The notes: generated from the letters alone by a model not told the origin. Numbered from the stretch's first letter, positions 1-9,694 are shown. The stretch: 64,000 nt of DNA from Schlesneria sp. DSM 10557 (GCF_041860085.1 NZ_CP124747.1:3906001-3970000); one strand, 5' to 3'. Numbers and translations are program-made.

Positions 1-474
1 TTCATCGAAACATCATACCAAAAACTGACGAGAACTTCTTTCAGGAGCATTCAACGTCACGACTGGTACAATTCGCGAGAGAGTTCCTCCATGCCACACA
101 AAACGCGTGCCTAACACGATTATTTTTTTGAGCATTCAATTTCCGGAACGCGATCGCCGATAACTTTGGGTGTCGGGCAGATTCGGGCCGACTTGACGAT
201 CCATTTGACGGATCCCAACAGAACTTCAGCAGCAAGCGTTTACGAACCCGTTTCGTGACGCCGTACGCCGGGAAAGATGACGTTCCCCCAGACCGCCCGT
301 TCGTCCGGAACTCTGTTTCCGCACGCATCAATTTAGGGGAATGCAATGTCTCGTCGATCACAGTACCGGTTGAATCGTTTGGCATGCGTCAGTTATGATC
401 CTATCCAGCCGATTATCAGTTTTCCTGTCTTGCGGATTCGCTTTAATCGGCTCATCAAGGAGGGACAGACTAAC
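1..474. other. Left-edge region without a recognised gene
   Basis: No reading frame here resembles a known protein. The longest frames have no ribosome binding site and an odd composition. The last 60 bases are AT-richer and lead into the AAGGAGGG ribosome binding site of the FlgM-like gene, so the promoter of that gene probably lies here. I could not identify a convincing sigma-28 or sigma-54 box. Confidence 0.5.
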
Positions 475-771
475 ATGGACGTCTCAGGAGTCGGATCAGC
501 TTCCGGAGCGACACCCGCTCGTGCGGTAGCTCCTATCACCAATGTTCCACAGCCCACATCAGCGTCGCCTGTGCTGGCGCCGCAAGATGAACTTGAAATC
601 TCCTCGGCGGGTAAAATGTTGGATCGACTCAGCGAAAGCCCAGAGATCCGGGCACAACGTTTAGCGCAAATCCAGGAAGCGATCGAAAACGGTGCCTATG
701 ACACCGATGAAAAACTGGAAGCCGCGTTGTCAAAGATGTTTGATTCTCTCGGTCTCGACCTTGACGAGTGA
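475..771 (+). CDS. flgM: FlgM-like anti-sigma-28 factor
   Basis: A 98-residue protein whose C-terminal half matches the FlgM family. It has a polar, Ala/Pro/Thr-rich disordered N-terminus, then a segment starting near ISSAGKMLDRL and a helix RAQRLAQIQEAIENGAYDTD typical of the part of FlgM that binds FliA (sigma-28). In flagellated bacteria FlgM holds sigma-28 inactive until the hook-basal body is finished. The start at 475 is chosen because AAGGAGGG lies at 457-464; an in-frame upstream ATG has no such site. No other flagellar gene is in view, so this is an orphan copy. A double hairpin follows the stop. The family call is fairly safe; the sigma-factor partner is inferred. Confidence 0.85.
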   Translation: MDVSGVGSASGATPARAVAPITNVPQPTSASPVLAPQDELEISSAGKMLDRLSESPEIRAQRLAQIQEAIENGAYDTDEKLEAALSKMFDSLGLDLDE

Positions 772-777
772 CACCTC

Positions 778-812
778 TTCAGCCACTGGCTGAATCGCCC
801 CCTTCGGGCGTT
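778..812 (+). terminator. Two consecutive hairpins after flgM
   Basis: TTCAGCC (778-784) pairs with GGCTGAA (788-794) over a 3-base loop. CGCCC (796-800) pairs with GGGCG (806-810). There is no long T run, so termination is inferred from position right after the flgM stop. Confidence 0.5.
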
Positions 813-907
813 CGGTATCGCATTAGTCATTGATCTTGAAGAGAGGTCGATACAAAATAGAAATAGTGCGCTACTGAATTATCTCGTGTGAGATGGGAGA
901 GTGTTTC

Positions 908-1405
908 GTGTCGGATCTGGCCACGATGAACGTGACCGTTGCCCCGGTTGATAAGTTCCGTGAATTCCTTTTGACAAAGAAAATGCGGCTGACCCCCGAA
1001 CGGGAAGCTGTTGTGACCGCGATCTACTCCACGCACGACCATTTCGATGCCGATCAGTGGATTGACAGCCTTGCTGGCCGTAAAGGATCCATGCAAGCCA
1101 GCCGCAGCACCGTCTACCGGACGTTGAATCTTTTACAAGAGGCCGGTCTGATCCGAAAGGTGGCTCGCGCCAACGATCGGGAAGTTTACGAACACGACTA
1201 CGGCTACCCGCAACACGATCACCTCATCTGCAAAAAGTGCGGTGAGATGATCGAGTTTCCGAACGAGATGATCTCTGACGTACTCGAGACCGTGGCCGCC
1301 ACGCATGGTTTTCGCATGTCGGGACACCGCCTCGAAGTCGACGGCATCTGCGCCACCTGCTCCCGTCCACCTCAGCGATCCCATCGCAGGCTGGACATGA
1401 TCTAA
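908..1405 (+). CDS. Fur-family transcriptional regulator
   Basis: A protein of about 165 residues with the full Fur architecture. The N-terminal winged helix contains MRLTPEREAVV and the recognition-helix segment SRSTVYRTLNLLQEAGLI. The C-terminal metal-binding and dimer domain has the HDHLICKKCGEMIEF motif and a second Cys pair, ICATC, which together form the structural zinc site of many Fur/PerR/Zur proteins. It should repress metal-homeostasis or peroxide genes when bound to Fe, Zn or Mn; which metal cannot be read from the sequence. The GTG at 908 is preferred because GGAGAG lies a suitable distance upstream; ATG at 893 or 926 are alternatives. It stands alone between two terminators. The metal ABC genes near 46 kb are possible targets, but that is speculation. 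Confidence 0.92.
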   Translation: MSDLATMNVTVAPVDKFREFLLTKKMRLTPEREAVVTAIYSTHDHFDADQWIDSLAGRKGSMQASRSTVYRTLNLLQEAGLIRKVARANDREVYEHDYGYPQHDHLICKKCGEMIEFPNEMISDVLETVAATHGFRMSGHRLEVDGICATCSRPPQRSHRRLDMI

Positions 1406-1534
1406 ATTGCTATTTTTACAACCTTGCTCCACCCTGCAGGGTCTCAAGTGACCGCCAAACGAACAGCGGGGCTGATCTTACTCGCGTTTGTCGTCCCTCC
1501 TGGCCGCAAAAGTGACGCAGCCGATGATTCACCC

Positions 1535-1562
1535 GCCCTCATCGACCCAAGTCGATGAGGGC
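1535..1562. terminator. Bidirectional terminator hairpin
   Basis: A perfect 12-bp stem, GCCCTCATCGAC (1535-1546) with GTCGATGAGGGC (1551-1562), and a 4-base loop. It sits between the fur-type gene (+) and the end of the ccsA gene (-), where a shared terminator is expected. Confidence 0.8.
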
Positions 1563-1588
1563 TGTTTGCGGGAATCAACGCCACGCGG

Positions 1589-4500
1589 CTACTGCGTAAC
1601 GGACGGCTCTTTCCTTTCCCGCAGGCTCCACCATGCGGATTTCGGTAACATTCCAATCCCGATGATCACCAGGTTAAAGAGAATGAATAGCCCGAGGTTG
1701 CGGATCGTTCCCTGCTTGAATCCATAGGAATGCAGACCCGCTCCCAATGCGTTGACGCCCCACCATGACCAGCTCACAAAGATGTTGCCGGCAACGGCAA
1801 GCACCGCCAGACCACGTTCCTTCACCATCCCGCCCCAGCGAGCGTGCAGAGCGATCGCATTCCACAGCACGATGATCAGAGCGGCATTTTCTTTGGGATC
1901 CCATCCCCAGAAGCGTCCCCACGAGTCATCGGCCCAGAGACCTCCGAGCACCGTACCAACGAAACTGAAGAAGATCGAGAAGCACAGCGTTCCGTAGATC
2001 ATCCGGTGAATGTCGCGGCCTTCTTTGGCTGACAGCGACGGTGTGCAGACACCGCGAATGATGTAGGCAATCGCGAAAAGCCCCGCCAGATACGTCGTCG
2101 CATAGCCAAGTGTGATACAGGTCACGTGCGTTGCAAGCCAGAACTGCGTATCGAGCACCGCCTGCAACACAGTAAACGTATCACCGTCGGAAGCAAGACC
2201 GTCTGCAATCAACAATGTCGCGTACCCGGCCGCGGCAGCGACGAGATTACCAATCCCGATACGGTAGATCAGTTCGAAGATCAGCCCCATCACAACGCAT
2301 CCCCAGCCGATGAAGACGGCCGAAGAATAGAGATTGGTCACAGGCGGCCGACCCGAAATAATCAGTCGAGCAACGATGGCCGCAGTGTGCACCACCAGCG
2401 TCACCAGCAGTACATAGAAGGCAGCCCGGTTAAAGCCTCGTGGCCAGAACAACCAGCCGAGTGCGCTCAGCACGAACGCCAAAATGTAGATTCGACTGGC
2501 GTGCGTGAATGGCTGAGCGTAATTGAAGTACGACTCCAGTCGAATGATCGAAGGATTCACGTCGCTGGGACGGTCCTTCGACACCAGTTCGAGCACCCGA
2601 TCCACAGCCTGATTGAACATGGCTGGCTTCTCATCGGAATACGCTTTAAGAACCTGCTCCCAGGCGGCGACCACCTGATCTTCTTCACCGTTCTTTTTCA
2701 TCCGATTAGGAATATCGAGCAACCAGGCGCGCGACAGAATATGCCAATTGTCCTCGGCATCCTTCGGCCAGACAGAAAACACGGGCTGACCTTCTTCTTC
2801 CAGTGCCTCTGCAAACTGGCTGACCATCTGGAATGACCTGAGGACTTCCTGCTGTGTTTCACCACGAATGCGGTGCTGCAGCCCGAATGCAAATACCAGG
2901 TTATCAAACGTGGAAACCTTCTCAGCCAGTTCCAGGATCTTCTTCTGGTAGACGCTGATCTCTTTGCGTTCCTTGGCCTGGCTTCGAGCCAGCCGGACCT
3001 GCTTTTCAAACTCTTCGCCGTTCTTGCGAATGTCGCTGCGAGAGTACCGCATGCCTTCGCGTTTCTTGACACCAATCGTTTCCTGGACTTCCAGATTCTC
3101 GACACGGAAGATCTCGCGCTCATCGGCGACCTTGGCTTCCGAGATGACTTCCAGCAGCCATTGAATGGCGGGAATTCGTTGCTTGGCACCTTCCTCACCG
3201 ACGGTCACACGGGTTCGCCCCGAAATTGCCAGCAGCGCAGACGTCGCAGCCGTATCGAGCGGCTTCGTACGCCCCTCTGACAACACAGGGATCTGCCCGA
3301 ACCGATACAAATCCATCGAAAGTGTTTTTGGCTTCGGCGGTGCAGCCACGCTGCCGAAATAGGTGATTGCGCAGATTGCCAGAGCAGAAGCAAACAACCA
3401 CGACGCCCATTCTTTCGGTGCATCCGCCTCAGGACTTTCCGGCTGAGCGGAAACGGGAAGCGTCGGTTTCATCCCCAGCTTGCTGGCCAGCCGCGCTGCT
3501 CGCTCAGCCTCTTCCGCAGACAAGTTGACCGATTCACCTCGGGTGAGGAAGTTGATCAGCAATGTCATGAAATGGGTCAGCATTCCGATTCCGACGAGCA
3601 TGCAGCCGACGTAGGGCATCATCCAGCCCGTATTGGCCACCACCGAGAGAGTGGCATGCTCAATGCCCGAACTTGGCTCGCGGAAGTAACCACTCTGATA
3701 GAAGGTCTCATCCGCAAACCGCAGAGGATTGTTCATCCAGATCGTTTTGACCTCGTCCACGTTGCGATCTGAATCCTGGATATGGACGGTTGATGCGTAG
3801 CTGCGGGGCGTATTGGTGCCGAGGTAGTCTTTCTTGCTGACGTCCTTGAGCTCGAAGACGTAGCTTTTGTAGTAGCGTTTGGGACGAAGAGCGATCTGGT
3901 AAACCTTATCCCCGACGCGGACCTCATCGACTTCATCACTCATCGACAACGTCCAACTGACCAGATAGGTCCCCAGCGGTGTTCCGTCCGCCTTCGATTC
4001 CAGGGTCACGTACGCGGCGGGCGAATCGACTTTGCTGTCACTATCGGTTCCGGTGCTTGCCCTGATTTCGTCAGCCATCCAGACCAGCCCCGCGCCGGCC
4101 GTGGCGGGGTTTTTGTCCTTGGACGTGACACCACGAATCCTCGCGTTTTTCAGATATCCTGACACGGTCATCCGGAACGGCAAATCGGGGTGGTCGATTG
4201 GCTTGGTGTCCAGAACAAGTGATTTCGGAATCGCGATGACCTTATCCGCTTGCGGATCGGTGACATCGCTGACGGCAAGTTCGATCGTACGAATATCGTG
4301 TACGTAGTTTGTCCGCTCCCCTTCAACCAGATTCATCTGGGTTTCAACGGCCGTCAGTGCCACGTGCAATTCGTAGAACATCATGAGACCGATACCGCCA
4401 TGCAGCAGCACGATCCCGGCCCGTTTGCCGAAGACCGCCCAGCAGCCCCCGAGCAGAGCCAGCGACGCAACGGTCCCCTGAGTCAATTGCCACAGAATTC

Positions 4501-5224
4501 GGAGCGATGCATCCGTCGGCCGCCCTGCTTGACCGCGTGAAATGAACCAGAACATCAGCACCAGCAGGCCGATTCCCGTCCCCCCTGTCGTGACACGCAG
4601 GAACATCTGGCGACTCCAGACATCGCTGGCTTTTGACAACGGTTGTTGAAGCAGCATCCAGAATCCAAATCCCGCCGCGATCGCGGCCAGGCCCAGGAAC
4701 CCCTGATACCCGATCCATTGCGTCGAGTAAGGAACTAAAGGCTCACCCTGGATACCTCGGGAATTTCCACCGGCCGCGACGATCGCCCAGGTAACCAGAC
4801 AACCCAGCGCGATACTGACCAGCCCTGCAAACAGCCGCTGCCCCCGGGCGACGGCTTTGAACCGCACCAGATGTGCGGAAAGCAAGTTGACGGCCAACAG
4901 CAGACCGAGCAACTTTCCGCCGGGGAAGTAGATTCCGCCAGGAACAATCCAGGGATCTTCCGAAAAGAAGGACGCGGGGAAAAAGACCTGAAACGGCACC
5001 CAGGCAAACCAGCACCGGAAGTAAAGTCCGATGACTTCCCAGATATCCATGTCAACCTGAGCGAACGTCCCCGCCAGGATGAGAAAAATGGATAAAGCGA
5101 ACAGCACGACCGTCAACTTCAATGACGCCGCAGGCTCCAGAACCGTTTTGATTCCACGCCACAGCGTACTGCCAGTTGCTACCGAGCTCGATTTTTCACC
5201 GGTCAGCGTTCCATCTGTTGCCAT
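1589..5224 (-). CDS. ccsA: Fused ResB-CcsA cytochrome c biogenesis protein
   Basis: A 1211-residue polytopic membrane protein. The N-terminal half (about residues 20-590) is ResB-like: early membrane helices, a large extracytoplasmic domain and another helix near 560-585. The C-terminal third is CcsA-like, with multiple helices and the tryptophan-rich heme-handling signature WGRFWGWDPKENAA, followed by conserved histidines in the final helices. In System II cytochrome c maturation ResB/CcsB and CcsA form the heme exporter and synthase that attaches heme to CxxCH apocytochromes. Fusion into one chain is known from epsilonproteobacteria, Bacteroidetes and Planctomycetes. A charged linker of about 300 residues between the halves is periplasm-like. 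GAGGTG precedes the ATG. The lipoprotein gene upstream on the same strand may be cotranscribed. Confidence 0.93.
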   Translation of the reverse strand: MATDGTLTGEKSSSVATGSTLWRGIKTVLEPAASLKLTVVLFALSIFLILAGTFAQVDMDIWEVIGLYFRCWFAWVPFQVFFPASFFSEDPWIVPGGIYFPGGKLLGLLLAVNLLSAHLVRFKAVARGQRLFAGLVSIALGCLVTWAIVAAGGNSRGIQGEPLVPYSTQWIGYQGFLGLAAIAAGFGFWMLLQQPLSKASDVWSRQMFLRVTTGGTGIGLLVLMFWFISRGQAGRPTDASLRILWQLTQGTVASLALLGGCWAVFGKRAGIVLLHGGIGLMMFYELHVALTAVETQMNLVEGERTNYVHDIRTIELAVSDVTDPQADKVIAIPKSLVLDTKPIDHPDLPFRMTVSGYLKNARIRGVTSKDKNPATAGAGLVWMADEIRASTGTDSDSKVDSPAAYVTLESKADGTPLGTYLVSWTLSMSDEVDEVRVGDKVYQIALRPKRYYKSYVFELKDVSKKDYLGTNTPRSYASTVHIQDSDRNVDEVKTIWMNNPLRFADETFYQSGYFREPSSGIEHATLSVVANTGWMMPYVGCMLVGIGMLTHFMTLLINFLTRGESVNLSAEEAERAARLASKLGMKPTLPVSAQPESPEADAPKEWASWLFASALAICAITYFGSVAAPPKPKTLSMDLYRFGQIPVLSEGRTKPLDTAATSALLAISGRTRVTVGEEGAKQRIPAIQWLLEVISEAKVADEREIFRVENLEVQETIGVKKREGMRYSRSDIRKNGEEFEKQVRLARSQAKERKEISVYQKKILELAEKVSTFDNLVFAFGLQHRIRGETQQEVLRSFQMVSQFAEALEEEGQPVFSVWPKDAEDNWHILSRAWLLDIPNRMKKNGEEDQVVAAWEQVLKAYSDEKPAMFNQAVDRVLELVSKDRPSDVNPSIIRLESYFNYAQPFTHASRIYILAFVLSALGWLFWPRGFNRAAFYVLLVTLVVHTAAIVARLIISGRPPVTNLYSSAVFIGWGCVVMGLIFELIYRIGIGNLVAAAAGYATLLIADGLASDGDTFTVLQAVLDTQFWLATHVTCITLGYATTYLAGLFAIAYIIRGVCTPSLSAKEGRDIHRMIYGTLCFSIFFSFVGTVLGGLWADDSWGRFWGWDPKENAALIIVLWNAIALHARWGGMVKERGLAVLAVAGNIFVSWSWWGVNALGAGLHSYGFKQGTIRNLGLFILFNLVIIGIGMLPKSAWWSLRERKEPSVTQ

Positions 5225-5377
5225 TAAACACCTCGCCGTCAGCTACAGGACCATCTCGATCGAAGTCCGCAGTTAGTTATTGCAGTCACTCGTTTCGAGG
5301 TTTTCGAAACGAGCGTTAATCACAACTTGAGTCCACTTACCGCTGCGTCATTGCCCCGGCCCCGCAGACCAGAGGCT

Positions 5378-6430
5378 TCACGATCCACTTTTCAAATTGA
5401 GAGACTTCAGGAATTCCTCGAATTGAATCCGTTCCCGTTCGACGAGCGGTGCATCACCCATCAGCTTGATGAACCACATCTGTCCCTGCTCTTCGACGAT
5501 TACACCGAAAATCGACCGGTCCCCCTCGGTCATCTCGTACAGGCTTCCTTTGAGCCCCCCGACGCTTACCTGACGTGCTGATTGCGCCAGCTCCTCTTCT
5601 GTCAGCGGCCCCAGCCCAACCTGACCACGCCACCGGTTCACATTCAGCAGCGGATTTCCACCCGCACGCGTGACTGTCACCGAGGCCTTCTGCTCGCCAT
5701 CGGCAACCTGCAGCGAGACGACCGCAAACGCTGCAGGAGGTCCTTCAGTCCATCCTTCGGGTTTGTCGAACGGAAGCGACGGCTTGTCAGCCCCCCCTTC
5801 CGTGGCCGCGGGTTGGTTACGTGCCGTCTGGGCAGGAGGCAGACTCATACTCGCCGGCTTTGGTTGCGGGCGACCGACGATGTTGAGCCAGTAAGCGACT
5901 CCATCGCCGACGGGCAGCTTTTCGGCCTGCTGATCCAGATCCTCACTCTCAATCGGAGGAAGCGATAACTGGCCTCGCCAGCGGTTGATATTCATGACCA
6001 CCTGGTCTGTCACTGGAAGATCCTGCCGGGAAGCAAATTTCGTCACCGACATCTCGATCGGTGGTTCTCCGCTCAGCAGAATCGTCGCATGTCGCATCTC
6101 GTTCCCGGGCTGCTGGCGCCAACCTTCGGGAAGGGTCCACTGCAGATCGTCGGCAGGCCCGAACTTTAATCCCTTGAAGAACTCTCGAAGCTCGCTCTCC
6201 CGTGCCGCAATCGCGTCCATGTTTCCCTGCAGTTTGAAGAACCACAGCAGAGAGCTTCGCGGAATGACGAGACCAATCATCCGCTCGGGCTTGGGATGCG
6301 TCCGCTCATACTCTGCGAGAAACTCGGACGATTGCAGGGTTTCATGTTTGGGAACCGTATACTCCGAGATCGTCTCTGACTGTTCGCAACCTGTCAGAAA
6401 CAGAAAGCTCAGGGCACAGATGCCCACCAT
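5378..6430 (-). CDS. Lipoprotein with duplicated domain, function unknown
   Basis: About 350 residues. The N-terminus MVGICALSFLFLTGC is a lipoprotein signal with an LTGC lipobox, so the start is placed at 6430 (GGAG just upstream) rather than at an earlier in-frame codon that would add 59 residues ahead of the signal. The mature protein holds two copies of one module of about 120 residues. Each copy has a segment like P-E-G-W, an N-x-N-R-W-R-G-Q motif (NINRWRGQ and NVNRWRGQ), a run WFFKLQG or WFIKLMG, and a helix ending EFFKGLKFG or EFLKSLNLK. I do not recognise a named function. It lies 150 bp upstream of the ResB-CcsA gene in the same direction, which suggests but does not prove a role in respiration or cytochrome maturation. 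Confidence 0.8.
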   Translation of the reverse strand: MVGICALSFLFLTGCEQSETISEYTVPKHETLQSSEFLAEYERTHPKPERMIGLVIPRSSLLWFFKLQGNMDAIAARESELREFFKGLKFGPADDLQWTLPEGWRQQPGNEMRHATILLSGEPPIEMSVTKFASRQDLPVTDQVVMNINRWRGQLSLPPIESEDLDQQAEKLPVGDGVAYWLNIVGRPQPKPASMSLPPAQTARNQPAATEGGADKPSLPFDKPEGWTEGPPAAFAVVSLQVADGEQKASVTVTRAGGNPLLNVNRWRGQVGLGPLTEEELAQSARQVSVGGLKGSLYEMTEGDRSIFGVIVEEQGQMWFIKLMGDAPLVERERIQFEEFLKSLNLKSGS

Positions 6431-6843
6431 CCCGCTCCACAACTCTCCCCGAGTTGCCGACGTTTTCAGGCGGCATCCGTCAGGAGCGACGCCACGGCCT
6501 GCCGCAAGGGATCTCGAACTTGCCCAACAAACCGGAAGCGTTTCGGCCAGTCGCGAAACAAATACGGACGTTGATTTGATCACGTCAAACAGGTGAAGGT
6601 GGGACACAGCGATCCTCTGTCATGCGAGCGAGGTACGAACTGTTCTCGTACCGATGGGTTGATCAAGTCAGGCGGGCAAACGGGGCGGGACCATTCGGCG
6701 GCTCCGGTTTATTATAACCTTACAACTGGCAGAAAGCACCACAGTGCCCCGCCGCGACAGCCGGATGCGACAAAACGTCATCCCTCGCCCCTCGGAGGGA
6801 CCCGCGATTTCAAACAGGCGAATCCGCCCGACACACAGGGATT
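6431..6843. other. Intergenic region upstream of the lipoprotein gene
   Basis: No gene seen. On the minus strand a TATAAT hexamer (ATTATA at 6711-6716 on the plus strand) sits in an AT-rich patch and could be the -10 box for the lipoprotein/ccsA genes. The corresponding -35 position is poor, and the leader would be about 280 bases. Confidence 0.35.
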
Positions 6844-8116
6844 TCATGCCTGCGACCGGAACAGCTCTCCCGCTTTGATAATTCCCCCCTGCATCACGGC
6901 AATAAACCGCTTCCGGTCTTCGAGAAGCGAAATATTGCCAATCACATCGCCATCCACGATCAGGACATCGGCCAGTTTGCCCGCTTCCAGCGTGCCCAGT
7001 TCGTGTTCGCGGCCCAGGATTTCCGCACCCGTCTTCGTGGCGCACGTCAGCACTTCGAGGGGTGTCAGACCAACGTAGTTGACGAAAAAGGACAGTTCAC
7101 GGGCGTACTGGCCATGTGGGTTCCAACCAAAACCGTAATCCCCCCATCCCCGGGCGGCCCCTGCCCTCAGGATGCGCCGGGCACTCTCGGCCCCACCCTC
7201 CGTGGTCTCCCTGGTGACCGTCGATTACTCGTTGCGACAGGCCAAATTCCGGTCCACGTTCGATGCTGGCCAGCTCAAAGTACAAGGCGGGCACGACAGG
7301 GGTGTTTCGTTCCAGAATCATCTCGAGCGCCTCATCGTCGACGAAAGTGCCGTGTTCGAGAGTGTCGTAACCCGCTCGCAGGGCATTCTTAATCCCCTCG
7401 GTCGCGCGACAATGTCCCGTCACTTTGAGGCCATGGTTATGAGCCGTCGCGACAACAGCGTGCATCTCTTCGAATGTCATACACAAGGTGTGATGATCAT
7501 TGACATCCGGTGAGGCGGCGTCGCCGGTGGGGTAGGTCTTCACCCACTCCACACCATCTTTCACGAGTTTTCGCACGGCGGCACGTGCCTCATCCGGCCC
7601 ATTCACCAGCAGCACCAGCCCATCCATACCGATCTTGCGATAGTCGGGATTCCAATCCATCAGCCCCCCGACACCACAAATTTCCCGACCACTGGCGGCC
7701 AGTCGGGGCCCCTGCACCAGATCGCACTCCAGGGCCTTTTTCAGCCAGACGTCGATATTGAACAGACTGCCACCGCTGCGTGCTGAGGTGTAGCCACACT
7801 CCAGAGCCAGCTTGGCATTGCTCGCCGCCAGCAGCGTCACATATTCAACGGGATACTTGATATCGAGGTCTTCCAGTGCCTCGACGTTGAAGTACGTCGG
7901 ATGGAAGTGTGCTTCGATCAGACCGGGAAGAATCGTGCCTCCTCGTGCATCAATCACGGTCGCGTCCGGCTCAACCTCGGGGGCCTGCGCAACGGGTCCT
8001 GCGTAGGCAATTTTCCCATCGCGGATCACGATCGTGGCGTCCTTTATCGGCGCAGCGCCGGTTCCGATGACCGCGGTCCCGTTGGAAATGACAGTACAGC
8101 CGGTGGCGGTCTTCAT
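6844..8116 (-). pseudogene. Amidohydrolase, interrupted by a single-base frameshift
   Basis: An imidazolonepropionase-like metal-dependent amidohydrolase. The first frame (start 8116, GAGGGA upstream) carries the AHFH metal motif, the putative carboxylated lysine in VEWVKTY, and metal histidines in VTGHC and LEHGTF. It leaves the family pattern just after RVIDGHQ and stops at 7097. One base off, the minus strand continues without a break with a helix ETTEGGAESARRIL, the metal aspartate in GWGDYGF, GLTPLEVLTCATK and the usual C-terminal strand GTLEAGKLADVLIVDGD, ending at 6844. Removing one G from the GGG run at 7209-7211 would restore a 423-residue enzyme of normal length. All catalytic residues survive, so this is a very recent mutation, a programmed shift or a sequencing error. 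The substrate is unknown. Confidence 0.85.
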
Positions 8117-8332
8117 AGATGCAGTCCCTCAAAAACACCTGCGAGGCGTCGAAAAACGGGTGTCGTACTTTAGGAGAATGAGAGCCTTTGGTAAGAAAGA
8201 CTCGATCGCCGATCATAGCATATTAACAAGAACTGTCCGAACGTGGTTGCCAGCCTCAACCTGCATGAACTATAAGATCAATCCCATTTCCCGGCACACC
8301 CTTCAGTCAAGTCTGCAAGTGGAGATATCACA

Positions 8333-9694
8333 TTGGATTTTGGTGACCTGGTAAGCGCAATTCGGATTGTCGAGCTGACCGTGAAACAGCGGCCTGCCGC
8401 CATTCGAGCGCTCGTCCAGGCCGCCAACTGGGAAGATGAAGGGATCGCGCCGGACACCGTTCTCCAGGCTATCGAAGAACGAGAAGCGGCCGCACAAACT
8501 CTTGTTTCCAGCGACTTTGCCCTTCCACATGCCTTTGTCGACTGGGATGGTGATTTCCGAGTCGTGCTCGGCCGCAGCCGTACCGGTATCGATTATGGTG
8601 TCCCGAGCGGCCAAAGCGTCAAACTGGTGGTCCTGCTGGTCATCGGACGGAAACTGCTGCAAACGCACGTCGAGGTGCTGGCCGGTCTCGCCGAACTGCT
8701 GAAGCTGCCAGAGTTCCGGCAGCAGTTGATCGAAGCCAAAGACACGCGCACGATTGACGCGTTGCTACTGGCCAAAGCGGGGGTTCAACCCGACCAGCGC
8801 CCCGCCCGACTGCCGGGCATTCCGCGACTGACGCAACTCATCATCAAGCAGGCCATGCAACTGGTCGAATCACTCGGTGCTCAGGCACTTCTGATCGCGA
8901 TCGACCGCGTGGAAAGCGTCCCCTGGGACACCCTGTCCCAATGGAAGGGTCGGCTGCTGATCGTCACCACGGAACACAGCGAAGATTTCCACATTGAGCG
9001 AGAAGACACGCATGTCTTCGAAGGCCTGCATGCCTCGCTGTCACGGATGGACCGGGCGAATCTGGGTCAGCTGCTGGCCTCGTCCCAAAACCTGCTGCAC
9101 GAAAAGACCAGCGTCATCTGTGTGACCGGCCCCGACGGTCGACGCCTCGACAGCATCACGGTCACCAAACCCGAAGCCCACTTCCGGGCCATGCTGTCAG
9201 AAAAGAATCGCCGCGGCGTCGACGTCGTCCGCCCCGCCGTCATGCTCCGCATCCTCTCGCTTGCGGTTGAGATTGCCGCAGAAGGGCGTGAAGCACACCC
9301 GGTCGGTGCCATGTTCGTCGTCGGTGACGCCCGGAACGTGTTGAGGAATGCCCAACAACTGGTGCTCAACCCGTTCCACGGTTACTCGAAACAGCTCCGC
9401 AATGTCTTGGACCCCAGTCTTTCGGAGACGATGAAAGAGTACGCGCTGATCGACGGCGCCTTCATCATTCAGGGAGACGGAACCGTCCTGAGTGCCGGTA
9501 CCTACCTGATGCCCAAGTCATCTCCGCCTGGCCTGCCGCAGGGACTCGGCGCACGGCACCAGACCGCTGCCGCGATCTCTGCCCATACCCTTGCCATGGC
9601 CATTACGGTCAGTCAGTCCACCGGGACGGTCACACTCTTCCGAAACGGAACCGCCGTCTTCACACTGGAACGCGCAGCCACCACCAAGTGGTGA
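8333..9694 (+). CDS. PTS EIIA-like / diadenylate cyclase fusion
   Basis: A 453-residue protein starting at TTG (GGAG at 8321-8324). Residues about 40-150 resemble the fructose-type PTS EIIA domain, with the likely phospho-accepting histidine in ALPHAF (His66) and the following HVEVLAGLAELL helix. Residues about 155-270 form an alpha/beta segment that loosely resembles a pyruvate-kinase C-terminal domain. The last 180 residues are a DisA_N (DAC) domain: HPVGAMFVVGD, LNPFHGY, the DGA motif (374-376) and ARHQTAAA (Arg408-His409) in place of the usual RHR. DAC domains condense two ATP into cyclic di-AMP. The next gene, ruvA, begins 60 bp downstream, as if in one operon. Activity is likely but unproven because the RHR arginine is replaced by Gln. 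Confidence 0.82.
   Translation: MDFGDLVSAIRIVELTVKQRPAAIRALVQAANWEDEGIAPDTVLQAIEEREAAAQTLVSSDFALPHAFVDWDGDFRVVLGRSRTGIDYGVPSGQSVKLVVLLVIGRKLLQTHVEVLAGLAELLKLPEFRQQLIEAKDTRTIDALLLAKAGVQPDQRPARLPGIPRLTQLIIKQAMQLVESLGAQALLIAIDRVESVPWDTLSQWKGRLLIVTTEHSEDFHIEREDTHVFEGLHASLSRMDRANLGQLLASSQNLLHEKTSVICVTGPDGRRLDSITVTKPEAHFRAMLSEKNRRGVDVVRPAVMLRILSLAVEIAAEGREAHPVGAMFVVGDARNVLRNAQQLVLNPFHGYSKQLRNVLDPSLSETMKEYALIDGAFIIQGDGTVLSAGTYLMPKSSPPGLPQGLGARHQTAAAISAHTLAMAITVSQSTGTVTLFRNGTAVFTLERAATTKW

Noticed and set aside
1-385. 114-residue minus-strand frame at the left edge
   Set aside because: No ribosome binding site, unusual composition, and it runs into the leader of flgM.
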